From contig CP136061.1 of NCBI GenBank assembly GCA_032622095.1, positions 12,849,287-12,913,286 of the forward strand: a stretch of DNA of 64,000 bases, in the 5' to 3' direction. Shown piece after piece: positions 44,601 through 54,819 of the stretch (within the stretch, counting starts at the first letter, position 1; each line of letters begins with the position of its first letter). Made by a program: the position numbers and the translations under genes. The DNA comes from Siphonodentalium dalli. Lineage: Eukaryota > Mollusca > Scaphopoda > Gadilida > Siphonodentaliidae. The notes below the pieces were generated by a model. The model saw only the letters and a list, made by a program, of their open reading frames with translations. It did no database searches and was not told where the DNA came from.

Positions 44601-46650
44601 GGGTGTATATAATATGGAATATGTTGTATATAATGTGATCTGGGGGGTGTATATAATATGGAATATGTTGTATATAAAGTGATCTGGGGGGGTGTATATA
44701 ATATGGAATATGTTGTATATAAAGTGATCTGGGGGATGTATATAATATGGAATATGTTGTATATAATGTGATCTGGGGGGGGTGTATATAATATGGAATA
44801 TGTTGTATATAATGTGATCTGGGGGGTGTATATAATATGGAATATGTTGTATATAATGTGATCTGGGGGGGGGGTGTATATAATATGGAGTATGTTGTAT
44901 ATAATGTGATCTGGGGGGGGTGTATATACTATGGAGTATGTTGTATATAATGTGATCTGGGGGGTGTATATAATATGGAGTATGTTGTATATAATGTGAT
45001 CTGGGGGGTGTATATAATATGGAATATGTTGTATATAATGTGATCTGGGGGGGGGGGGGGGGTGTATATAATATGGAGTATGTTGTATATAATGTGATCT
45101 GGGGGGGTGTATATAATATTGAGTATGTTGTATATAATGTGATCTGGGGGGGGGGGTGTATATAATATGGAATATGTTGTATATAATGTGATCTGGGGGG
45201 GTGTATATAATATGGAGTATGTTGTATATAATGTGATCTGGGGGGGGGGGTGTATATAATATGGAATATGTTGTATATAATGTGATCTTGGGGGGGTGGG
45301 TGTATATAATATGGAATATGTTGTATATAATGTGATCTGGGGGTGTATATAATATGGAATATGTTGTATATAATGTGATCTGGGGGGGGTGTATATAATA
45401 TGGAGTATGTTGTATATAATGTGATCTGGGGGGGGTGTATATAATATGGAATATGTTGTATATAATGTGATCTGGGGGGGTGTATATAATATGGAGTATG
45501 TTGTATATAATGTGATCGGGGGGGGGGGGGGTGTATATAATATGGAGTATGTTGTATATAATGTGATCTGGGGGGGTGTATATAATATGGAATATGTTGT
45601 ATATGTGATCTGGGGGGGGGGGTATATAATATGGAGTATGTTGTATATAATGTGATCTGGGGGGGTGTATATAATATGGAGTATGTTGTATATAATGTGA
45701 TCTGGGGGGTGTATATAATATGGAATATGTTGTATATGTGATCTGGGGGGGGGGGGTGTATATAATATGGAGTATGTTGTATATAATGTGATCTGGGGGG
45801 TGTATATAATATGGAATATGTTGTATATAATGTGATCTGGGGGTGGGTGTATATAATATGGAATATGTTGTATATAATGTGATCTGGGGGGGGGTGTATA
45901 TAATATGGAATATGTTGTATATAATGCGATCTGGGGGGGGGTGTATATAATATGGAGTATGTTGTATATAATGTGATCTGGGGGGGGGGGTGTATATAAT
46001 ATGGAATATGTTGTATATAATGTGATCTGGGGGGGGTGTATATAATATATGGAGTATGTTGTATATAATGTGATCTGGGGGGGTGTATATAATATGGAAT
46101 ATGTTGTATATAATGTGATCTGGGGGGGGTGTATATAATATGGAATATGTTGTATATAATGTGATCTGGGGGGGTGTATATAATATGGAGTATGTTGTAT
46201 ATAATGTGATCTGGGGGGGGTGTATATAATATGGAATATGTTGTATATAATGTGATCTGGGGGGGGGGGGGTGTATATAATATGGAGTATGTTGTATATA
46301 ATGTGATCTGGGGGGGGGGGTGTATATAATATGGAATATGTTGTATATAATGTGATCTGGGGGGGGGGGGGGGTGTATATAATATGGAATATGTTGTATA
46401 TAATGCGATCTGGGGGGGGGGTGTATATAATATGGAGTATGTTGTATATAATGTGATCTGGGGGGGGGTGTATATAATATGGAGTATGTTGTATATAATG
46501 TGATCTGGGGGGGGTGTATATAATATGGAGTATGTTGTATATAATGTGATCTGGGGGGGTGTATATAATATGGAGTATGTTGTATATAATGTGATCTGGG
46601 GGGGGTGTATATAATATGGAATATGTTGTATATAATGCGATCGGGTGATT
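41672..46650. repeat. ~5 kb minisatellite, about 110 copies
   Basis: The unit of about 42-52 bp reads 'gtgtatataatatggaatat', then 'gttgtatataatgtgatctg', then a G run of 4 to 17. Variants (aaagtgatc, ggagtatg, gggatgtat, short tatatgtgatc) recur at a spacing of about 2065 bp, which points to a higher-order unit. On the minus strand all three frames of the unit lack stops, giving an artefactual ORF of 1707 codons (41640-46763) made of YIHPPRSHYIQHIPYY-like text. It lies in intron 7 and is not coding. Confidence 0.95.
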
Positions 46651-46862
46651 TGAAAATTAATTGGTCCTTTAACAGCCTTTAATGAGTTTAACATTTGTAA
46701 GAAAAAGCACGGGTTCCTAGATTTGTGAAATATAGCAAAAATTCTTTTTCGGGTGCCACACAAAACACTCTTCAGAGTATCTTAAGTTGAAATTTTTTCC
46801 TCTGGGCTACCTACCCCGGAACAGATGTTTTTGTCACACTTGTTTTCATGACCCTTTCTTAA

Positions 46863-47098
46863 CCCTCCATGACTGGAGCTTCCTGAAATTTTGCGAAAAC
46901 CTTGTGCCAATGCATCATGTGAATCTCCCGTAGTAGGGAGCCTGTCGTATATAAAAGAATGTGGCAGTGGCCTAAAATATTTACCTTGTCCTTGTAAGCC
47001 AGTGCATTCTCTTATATATGCAAGGCTTGAATATATAGTAGACTGCACTGGCACATGATCTTTAATGCTGCACCAGCAGAGCTCCCATCAGGGAGGGG
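46863..47098. mobile_element. piggyBac-like TTAA hairpin MITE
   Basis: TTAA lies at 46859-46862 and 47099-47102. The left end is CCCTCCATGACTGGAGCTTC and the right end 'gagctcccatcagggaggg'. Two imperfect hairpins with 'gtgcattctctta' arms lie inside. Confidence 0.8.
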
Positions 47099-47109
47099 TT
47101 AATGCATCT

Positions 47110-47245
47110 CTTACATCCCTTGTATGACTATCTCGTATCACTATTTGGTATGACTTGCATTCAGAACACTATCTTGTATGACTATTTCGTATGACTATCT
47201 CGTATGACTATCTTGTATGACTATCTCGTATGTCTATCATATATC
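47110..47245 (+). repeat. ~13-bp pyrimidine-rich repeat before exon 8
   Basis: Imperfect copies of 'tgtatgactatct' with cgtatgactattt variants. They stop about 25 nt before the acceptor, occupying the branch-point and polypyrimidine zone. Confidence 0.85.
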
Positions 47246-47268
47246 TATCACCTATCTCTCCTGTACAG

Positions 47269-47439
47269 TTCCTGCAGTGTTACCGGGACAGTTATTACCT
47301 CCAGCGACGTCTAGTCAGGGCGAGACGACGGAGCGAGTGAACGCCGCGGTGCTGCCTGTGGGGGACGTCCCACCTGCTCCTCCTCCACGCCCGCCACATT
47401 CTCGAAGCATGTCTATGGACTGCCAGAAACAACAATCAG
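47269..47439 (+). CDS. REPS1: REPS1-like exon 8: SH3-ligand region
   Basis: The exon encodes (V)PAVLPGQLLPPATSSQGETT, then ERVNAAVLPVGD and VPPAPPPRPPHSRSMSMD, ending QKQQS(G). PPAPPPRP followed by HSRSMSMD matches the proline-rich block of REPS1/2 that binds SH3 adaptors such as Crk and Grb2 in vertebrates. The acceptor 'ctcctgtacag' ends at 47268. The donor TCAG|GTCACT at 47440 is poor at +3 to +5, but it is the only one giving phase 1 to match exon 9. Codons are GC-rich compared with the surrounding intron. Length is 171 nt, phase 1 in and out. Confidence 0.9.
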
Positions 47440-47797
47440 GTCACTACTCGCTATCTGTAACCTACCTAAACCTGGATCTATAACGTACCTCCTCTGTTAT
47501 CATACCCCGACCCCTTCGTAGGATGTTTTGGGCAAATAGCCGAGGTCTCTGTCCATCAGTTCGTCTGTTATTATTGTCGTCATTTGCTGATGGGGCCAAT
47601 GTCACAAAGCACAAATTAGGCCCAATAAAATTATTATTTAGTTTCTAAGACACTGGCCCCTCATAAAAAATATGGCCCCCAAGGTCAACCGAAAATAAAA
47701 AAAATATAAATCATCCTGTTGCTTGGTGACATTGGATGAACTGCTGACTATAACTAGCCAGGCATATTTCAACTTGTTTTTGATATTTCCGTTTGAA

Positions 47798-48004
47798 CAG
47801 TAATGCCCTAAATAATTGACTACTTAACCACAGCAGAATTATGAGTAATTTTTCAGGATTTAGTCGGAAATATGGCTTGTTGCCATTCATCGGAAAGCTC
47901 TCAGTGAGCCATAAGCAGAATATAAGCCATATTTCCGACTAAATCCTGAAAAGTTACCCATAATTCTCCTGTGGTTAAGGAGTCAATTATTTGGGGCATT
48001 ACTG
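47798..48004. mobile_element. CAGTAATGCCC foldback MITE
   Basis: CAGTAATGCCCTAAATAATT at the left and 'tcaattatttggggcattac' TG at the right, TA after the right end. The two arms through 'aaccacagcagaattatgag' are intact. The loop carries 'ctctcagtgagccataagca', slightly rearranged. Confidence 0.8.
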
Positions 48005-48239
48005 TACTGTAAAAAATTTACAGAACAAAAATGATTTTTCCATTCCAGACTCCTTGTGTTGAATGAACAATTTATTCTATCGAATCTTAAATGCTATGCA
48101 TGTGAAATGGTCGATATCTAAGTCAATTTCTGCATATGTTTGCTTATACACACTTTCTACTTCTTGAGGAATTGCTTGCTGAAAGTTTTGCCAAATGAAA
48201 AAAATATTTATACACCAATCTAAATGTATTATGTTATTG

Positions 48240-48383
48240 GTCTGTGAATTATTTTCTCAAATGTCTCTAAAATATCTCAGGCATTAAAGACATATTATAG
48301 ACTTATTTGGGTGCATGAAACTGATAGTTATTCAGGCGCTATCATGGATGAATGTAATATTGCCGAAAATCTCAAGCATATCG
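48240..48383. mobile_element. left flank of an older Tigger-like element
   Basis: 'attaaagacatattatagac' and 'ggatgaatgtaatattgccg' match the right-hand unique part of the 7259-7842 element (7441-7560). That element continues into the duplicated unit and is interrupted there by the 2.6 kb insertion. Confidence 0.65.
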
Positions 48384-48526
48384 ACCGTACCACTCCATAG
48401 AAAACATTGTCCGAACTACATTCTATTGGCGATATTTACTTTCTCAAATTTGGGATGCATCTATCAGATAAACTATAGAAAACGTTTTCGCCATCTGCAT
48501 TTAATTAATATGTAATAATGACGGTA

Positions 48527-51103
48527 CAGCTATGCTCTCATTAAGCGACCTGTTTAACGAGGTTATGGGCCGGTACTTACCGCGGTGATACCACCAAAAT
48601 ACCACAGTAATCATTCTGTACCGCGGCGGAGGTGCGGTTGACCTGCGGTACTGGTACGGTATTTTTACTGTTTGTTACTGCAGGTCACCGCGTTATTGGT
48701 GTTCGTTACCGCCGTACACCGCAGAGAGAGAACACGTCGGAAACAAGGACTCACATCGTGGGTAAATGATTATGAATAACTTTTGTATTGAATGAATACC
48801 TGTAAGCTGCACATAATTATGTACGTAATGAATATAAATGAATAATAATGCAATCGGAGTACATATGGGCAAAGTACATGAACATGTCGGGTTTACATGT
48901 AACATATTACAAATTTACACGTACATCACATTTAATCTCGTGTCATGTATATATATATGAAATATTTTTACCAGAAAATCAGATTATTATAATATATACG
49001 ACGTCGGTGGTTTTTGAACTCAGCTATAGTTGCTTACGCAAAGCATCGTGGAGTAATATTTTTGTTGTTGGCATCTATCTTACATATCGTCAAACGATTT
49101 ACGCACCCGATTCCTATATAGGTGTCCACTAATGCGGAATTTTTTGTTTTTTTTTGTGTTTCCGAAATCTAAATTTCTTATAAAATGGGTGAAGTAAATC
49201 CTCCATTTATCTGAATTTGGTCGAAACCAGCGGGGACTGTGCATTAGTAATAGTCCGATTTTAGTCTTAGTGGCAAGGGCGGCGTTCATTGCAGAAATAT
49301 TCATATTCATTCAAATATATAGTTTGTTCAAATGCCAAACATAATCGGCGCGTAAATAGTATATTGTTGTCAAGACGTACGATTGTACGCATGCGTGAAA
49401 TTTGCGCCTCAAGATTTCTTGTCGGTGGGAATAAAATGTATAACTAAGAAAGCGTGGCACATGTCATGCAGCAAAGTTGTTATCATCACCAATTTGCACG
49501 ACAAAAGACACACGCAAAACACCAAACATTGAAAGACACAACGTTGTCAAATCAGTCTTTGATTTTGTTACGTGAACATTCATTGAGCTCACGAGTGTGT
49601 GTCGGGCGGCATTGTTTGATGTGAAATTGCAACTTTTGGCGAGGGCGTGCACTTGTAGTTCTCGGTGGGTCGCAGTATAAATTTTATCACATATTCCTAT
49701 CTAATCGTGATTCGGAAGAAAAACATTCATGGTGTTGGAAAGTTGACCTCTAAATATGTTTGTTTGGTTATATACAGAGGTTAACATTGTAACATAATTA
49801 TTTTAAGTGATCGAATTGGGTGTGTTTTAGTCCTTATTAGTTTATTCCCGATATGGTAGCAATAAAGAGCGTTTGTCTCACTTTTGTGCGACAAAGATTT
49901 ATAAATAGCTATTACGTGCACAACATTTTAAAGATCGAATGAGCCTTGTCTGCTTAAAGCCACTTGGCGGTTTGCTCCCCAAAATACACGTATTATTCGC
50001 AATACCAAAATAGATCGATAAATATCTGAACTACCTTCTACGAGCATTATGTAAGCTAAACGGACGCAATGGAGTAATGAAAATACAAGTGTCCAAAACA
50101 CAAAACAGCCATAGCCATTCGGGCGTCACGTGTGTAGTTTTACTGTTAGCACCATCAACAAAACACAAATATTTATTTCACCCATTGAGGCCAGTTATAA
50201 AAAGACATGACGACATCTGAAGTGTCCCATGTCCTATATTAACAGAGTCTATACCAGCTGGAGTATGACGTAATCAGTGACACATGCTTTTGCACAGAAT
50301 GTATTTGTTTTCCCTGGATATACGGCAGTTCCACTTTGTGTCTTTTATTGCTAGGACAATAATTCCCTTTATACGAACAAATGGTGTTTGTGATTTGAAG
50401 TTAATGAATGTCAATAAAGTTAACAACTATATTTATTCTGGGAACTATTTAAATATTATCGTTTAATCATTCAATTTTGGGATCACGTACATCTGAAGAT
50501 TGATATAGACTATATATACGGGATTTACCGAGCTGTCTAAAATGGCCGAAATCATTTGTTCCCTTCCCGATAACCCACACTTCTCATAAAATAGTGTCAT
50601 TCACTGGGTTTTTGGGCAATAAAACAAGACTAGAAGTGTTATTATAATATTCACATTTAATTTAAAAATTACTTTCTCAAAGTAACTTATACTTACCTTT
50701 ACTTAATCTGGAAGCCGGGTATATTTCCCGATACTCGGCTTTCATCTATTTCAATATTTTAATAATACACTTCACGGCAGACAATCATGGACGGAGATCG
50801 TGAGAACGGCCGTCCTATTTTGGAAGATTGACGGTCAGACATCGAATCCCGTCATTAACCTCGTTAGAAAAACGCTACTGCGTAGCGGTAATGTCACCGC
50901 GTTTGTGCGGTGCATCACCGCGTGCCACCGCGGTACCAACATTCATTACCGCTGGTAGTGCGGTGATATCACGAATGTCGCGGTGGTACCGCGGTACGCG
51001 AGTGGTAGTGCAACCGCGAATCGGCGGTATGTCGCGGTATTGCACCGCAGTATTAACGCATGTACACCTCGTTAAAAAAGGTCGCTTAATTTGAGCAGTG
51101 CTG
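48527..51103. mobile_element. TA-flanked 2.6 kb element with TIRs, copy 1
   Basis: The left end CAGCTATGCTCTCATTAAGC continues GACCTGTTTAACGAGGT. The right end is its reverse complement with few changes (CAGCACTGCTCAAATTAAGC, then GACCTTTTTTAACGAGGT). TA lies on both sides (48525-48526, 51104-51105). It interrupts an older Tigger-like element whose uninterrupted form is at 7259-7842. The ends fit pogo/Tigger-like Tc1/mariner elements. Subterminal zones (48570-48725 and 50875-51060) are dense in ACCGCGGT palindromes. The 2 kb interior has no ORF above about 95 aa, so it is non-autonomous. Confidence 0.8.
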
Positions 51104-51326
51104 TATGTGTGGATAATTTGTATTTTCTTTAGCAAGATTATTCTCCATTTCTATTTGATCACCCTACCAGAGAGTTTCACATCACCGTACCACTCCATAG
51201 AAAACATTGTCCGAACTACATTCTATTGGCGATATTTACTTTCTCAAATTTGGGATGCATCTATCAGATAAACTATAGAAAACGTTTTCGCCATCTGCAT
51301 TTAATTAATATGTAATAATGACGGTA

Positions 51327-53852
51327 CAGCTATGCTCTCATTAAGCGACCTGTTTAACGAGGTTATGGGCCGGTACTTACCGCGGTGATACCACCAAAAT
51401 ACCACAGTAATCATTCTGTACCGCGGCGGAGGTGCGGTTGACCTGCGGTACTGGTACGGTATTTTTACTGTTTGTTACTGCAGGTCACCGCGTTATTGGT
51501 GTTCGTTACCGCCGTACACCGCAGAGAGAGAACACGTCGGAAACAAGGACTCACATCGTGGGTAAATGATTATGAATAACTTTTGTATTGAATGAATACC
51601 TGTAAGCTGCACATAATTATGTACGTAATGAATATAAATGAATAATAATGCAATCGGAGTACATATGGGCAAAGTACATGAACATGTCGGGTTTACATGT
51701 AACATATTACAAATTTACACGTACATCACATTTAATCTCGTGTCATGTATATATATATGAAATATTTTTACCAGAAAATCAGATTATTATAATATATACG
51801 ACGTCGGTGGTTTTTGAACTCAGCTATAGTTGCTTACGCAAAGCATCGTGGAGTAATATTTTTGTTGTTGGCATCTATCTTACATATCGTCAAACGATTT
51901 ACGCACCCGATTCCTATATAGGTGTCCACTAATGCGGAATTTTTTGTTTTTTTTTGTGTTTCCGAAATCTAAATTTCTTATAAAATGGGTGAAGTAAATC
52001 CTCCATTTATCTGAATTTGGTCGAAACCAGCGGGGACTGTGCATTAGTAATAGTCCGATTTTAGTCTTAGTGGCAAGGGCGGCGTTCATTGCAGAAATAT
52101 TCATATTCATTCAAATATATAGTTTGTTCAAATGCCAAACATAATCGGCGCGTAAATAGTATATTGTTGTCAAGACGTACGATTGTACGCATGCGTGAAA
52201 TTTGCGCCTCAAGATTTCTTGTCGGTGGGAATAAAATGTATAACTAAGAAAGCGTGGCACATGTCATGCAGCAAAGTTGTTATCATCACCAATTTGCACG
52301 ACAAAAGACACACGCAAAACACCAAACATTGAAAGACACAACGTTGTCAAATCAGTCTTTGATTTTGTTACGTGAACATTCATTGAGCTCACGAGTGTGT
52401 GTCGGGCGGCATTGTTTGATGTGAAATTGCAACTTTTGGCGAGGGCGTGCACTTGTAGTTCTCGGTGGGTCGCAGTATAAATTTTATCACATATTCCTAT
52501 CTAATCGTGATTCGGAAGAAAAACATTCATGGTGTTGGAAAGTTGACCTCTAAATATGTTTGTTTGGTTATATACAGAGGTTAACATTGTAACATAATTA
52601 TTTTAAGTGATCGAATTGGGTGTGTTTTAGTCCTTATTAGTTTATTCCCGATATGGTAGCAATAAAGAGCGTTTGTCTCACTTTTGTGCGACAAAGATTT
52701 ATAAATAGCTATTACGTGCACAACATTTTAAAGATCGAATGAGCCTTGTCTGCTTAAAGCCACTTGGCGGTTTGCTCCCCAAAATACACGTATTATTCGC
52801 AATACCAAAATAGATCGATAAATATCTGAACTACCTTCTACGAGCATTATGTAAGCTAAACGGACGCAATGGAGTAATGAAAATACAAGTGTCCAAAACA
52901 CAAAACAGCCATAGCCATTCGGGCGTCACGTGTGTAGTTTTACTGTTAGCACCATCAACAAAACACAAATATTTATTTCACCCATTGAGGCCAGTTATAA
53001 AAAGACATGACGACATCTGAAGTGTCCCATGTCCTATATTAACAGAGTCTATACCAGCTGGAGTATGACGTAATCAGTGACACATGCTTTTGCACAGAAT
53101 GTATTTGTTTTCCCTGGATATACGGCAGTTCCACTTTGTGTCTTTTATTGCTAGGACAATAATTCCCTTTATACGAACAAATGGTGTTTGTGATTTGAAG
53201 TTAATGAATGTCAATAAAGTTAACAACTATATTTATTCTGGGAACTATTTAAATATTATCGTTTAATCATTCAATTTTGGGATCACGTACATCTGAAGAT
53301 TGATATAGACTATATATACGGGATTTACCGAGCTGTCTAAAATGGCCGAAATCATTTGTTCCCTTCCCGATAACCCACACTTCTCATAAAATAGTGTCAT
53401 TCACTGGGTTTTTGGGCAATAAAACAAGACTAGAAGTGTTATTATAATATTCACATTTAATTTAAAAATTACTTTCTCAAAGTAACTTATACTTACCTTT
53501 ACTTAATCTGGAAGCCGGGTATATTTCCCGATACTCGGCTTTCATCTATTTCAATATTTTAATAATACACTTCACGGCAGACAATCATGGACGGAGATCG
53601 TGAGAACGGCCGTCCTATTTTGGAAGATTGACGGTCAGACATCGAATCCCGTCATTAACCTCGTTAGAAAAACGCTACTGCGTAGCGGTAATGTCACCGC
53701 GTTTGTGCGGTGCATCACCGCGTGCCACCGCGGTACCAACATTCATTACCGCTGGTAGTGCAACCGCGAATCGTGGTATGTCGCGGTATTGCACCGCAGT
53801 ATTAACGCATGTACACCTCGTTAAAAAAGGTCGCTTAATTTGAGCAGTGCTG
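51327..53852. mobile_element. TA-flanked element, copy 2 within the duplication
   Basis: It is identical in layout to 48527-51103 and shorter by about 51 bp inside the right subterminal palindrome zone. It arose with the 2.8 kb duplication, not by a second transposition, because flanking host sequence is duplicated too. Confidence 0.85.
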
Positions 53853-53935
53853 TATGTGTGGATAATTTGTATTTTCTTTAGCAAGATTATTCTCCATTTC
53901 TATTTGATCACCCTACCAGAGAGTTTCACATCACT

Positions 53936-54178
53936 TTTACCCTTTCATGACTGGAGCTTCCTGAAATATTACGAAAACCCTGTGTCAATGCATTCTTTTA
54001 TATATGCCAGTCTCCCATAGGGAACCTCGCATATATAAGAGAATGCATTGTCCTAACAATATTTACCTTGATCTTATAAGCCAGGGCATTCTCTTATATA
54101 ATGGGAGACTCCCCATGTGAGAATGCACTGGCACAGAATCTTTAATGCTGCACTAGTGCAGCTCCCGTCATGAAAGGG
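53936..54178. mobile_element. piggyBac-like hairpin MITE, TTAA decayed
   Basis: 'accctttcatgactggagct' at the left and 'gctcccgtcatgaaagggtt' at the right. The flanks are TTTA and TTAT instead of TTAA. Two hairpins of 'gcattctcttatata' type. Confidence 0.75.
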
Positions 54179-54205
54179 TTATTACTGTTTTGCTCTTGGA
54201 ATCAA

Positions 54206-54308
54206 GCCTTGAAATAGTGTGCCTGTCATTTGCAGAATGAGGTCCCCAGAGGGTGAATTTAGTGATGCTAACCCGCTATGCGTGGGTAGCATCACTAAAT
54301 TCATTCTA
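54206..54308. mobile_element. GAATGAGGTCCCC MITE, right arm short
   Basis: It begins 'caagccttgaaatagtgtgc' and 'cagaatgaggtccccagagg'. The core is 'taacccgctatgcgtgggta', and the second arm stops at 'actaaattcattct'. Confidence 0.8.
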
Positions 54309-54327
54309 ATTATAAATAAATAGTAAG

Positions 54328-54479
54328 GAACTAACATATTATGTTGCATTTATAGGTAACTCAGCTTTGACGACGAGGGAACTAACATATTATGTTGTAT
54401 TTATAGGTAACTCAGCTTTGACGACGAGGGAACTAACTTATTATGTTGTATTTATAGGTAACTCAGCTTTGACGACGAG
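54328..54479 (+). repeat. three tandem copies of exon 9 acceptor plus exon start
   Basis: A 51-bp unit contains 'ggaactaacatattatgttg' then 'tatttatag|gtaactcagc' and 'tttgacgacga'. The AGs end at 54355, 54406 and 54457. Because 51 is divisible by three and the unit is stop-free in the exon frame, any of the three acceptors preserves the reading frame. Each extra copy would add GNSALTTRELTYYVVFI. Each acceptor is also AG|GTAACT, a possible donor. Confidence 0.95.
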
Positions 54480-54537
54480 TGGTGGCCACACCCTACTCAA
54501 CCCTCCTGCAGTCCCTCCCAGGGTACAACAAAAAGAG
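54458..54537 (+). CDS. REPS1: REPS1-like exon 9: second proline motif
   Basis: The exon encodes (G)NSALTTSGGHTLLNPPAVPPRV and QQKE. PPAVPPR matches the second proline motif of REPS1/2 downstream of HSRSxSxD. The innermost acceptor 'gtatttatag' ending at 54457 is chosen as minimal; acceptors at 54406 and 54355 are equally good and in frame. The donor GAG|GTGAGT lies at 54538. Length is 80 nt, phase 1 in and phase 0 out. The next exon (expected coiled coil) is not found before 64000. Confidence 0.88.
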
Positions 54538-54745
54538 GTGAGTATATTCATATCCCTCCCAGGGTACAACAAAAAGAGGTGAGTATATTCATATCCCTCC
54601 CAGGGTACAACAAAAAGAGGTGAGTATATTCATATCCCTCCCAGGGTACAACAAAAAGAGGTGAGTATATTCATATCCCTCCCAGGGTACAACAAAAAGA
54701 GGTTAGTATATTCATATCCCTCCCAGGTTAACAAAAATAAAAATG
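54498..54745 (+). repeat. 41-bp array of exon 9 end plus donor
   Basis: The unit 'tccctcccagggtacaacaa' then 'aaagag|gtgagtatattcat' repeats with donors at 54538, 54579, 54620 and 54661 (all GTGAGT), then GTTAGT at about 54702 and a degenerate sixth copy. The 41-bp period is not a multiple of three, so each outer donor changes the downstream frame. Confidence 0.93.
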
Positions 54746-54819
54746 AGTATATTCGTATCCTGATCATTCATTTATGAACCAAACCATGTCATTTATTATC
54801 CCCTGGAGTCAGAAAAGAA

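Larger units (their letters stand above)
48384..53934 (+). repeat. 2.8 kb near-perfect tandem duplication
   Basis: Positions 48384-51183 are repeated at 51184-53934 with a constant offset of 2800. The repeat begins 'accgtaccactccatagaaa' and ends 'agagtttcacatca', with 'atcac/ac' microhomology at the join. Five translated shadow ORFs are identical between copies. The one clear difference is that the second copy lacks about 51 bp in the ACCGCGGT zone (near 50958-51008 of copy 1). It is either a recent duplication or an assembly artefact. Confidence 0.95.
1949..54537 (+). other. REPS1: REPS1/2-like gene body, partial (nine internal exons)
   Basis: Nine exons on the plus strand join in one frame with intron phases 1,2,1,0,0,1,1,1 and encode roughly 360 residues. 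The order is an EH domain (exons 1-3), then an acidic and Pro/Ser-rich linker with a class-II-like SH3 ligand (PPAPPPRP) followed by HSRSMSMD, then PPAVPPR. From knowledge of the family this is the arrangement of vertebrate REPS1/REPS2: two EH domains, a proline-rich part, and a C-terminal RalBP1-binding coiled coil. They are cytoplasmic adaptors linking Ral/RalBP1 to EGF-receptor endocytosis through NPF-motif partners. The first EH domain and the coiled coil are missing, presumably beyond both ends of the window. Introns range from 1.4 to 16.7 kb and are filled with repeats. Whether this is a single invertebrate ortholog or one of two paralogs cannot be decided here. Confidence 0.85.

Noticed and set aside
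41640-46763. 1707-aa ORF on the minus strand
   Set aside because: It is a minisatellite read in alternating frames; the unit simply lacks stops. No conserved domain, no codon structure, and the frame rotates with G-run length.
48693-53884. Identical pairs of short ORFs in the 2.8 kb duplication
   Set aside because: Identity reflects the recent DNA duplication, not protein conservation. All are under 95 aa and without domains.
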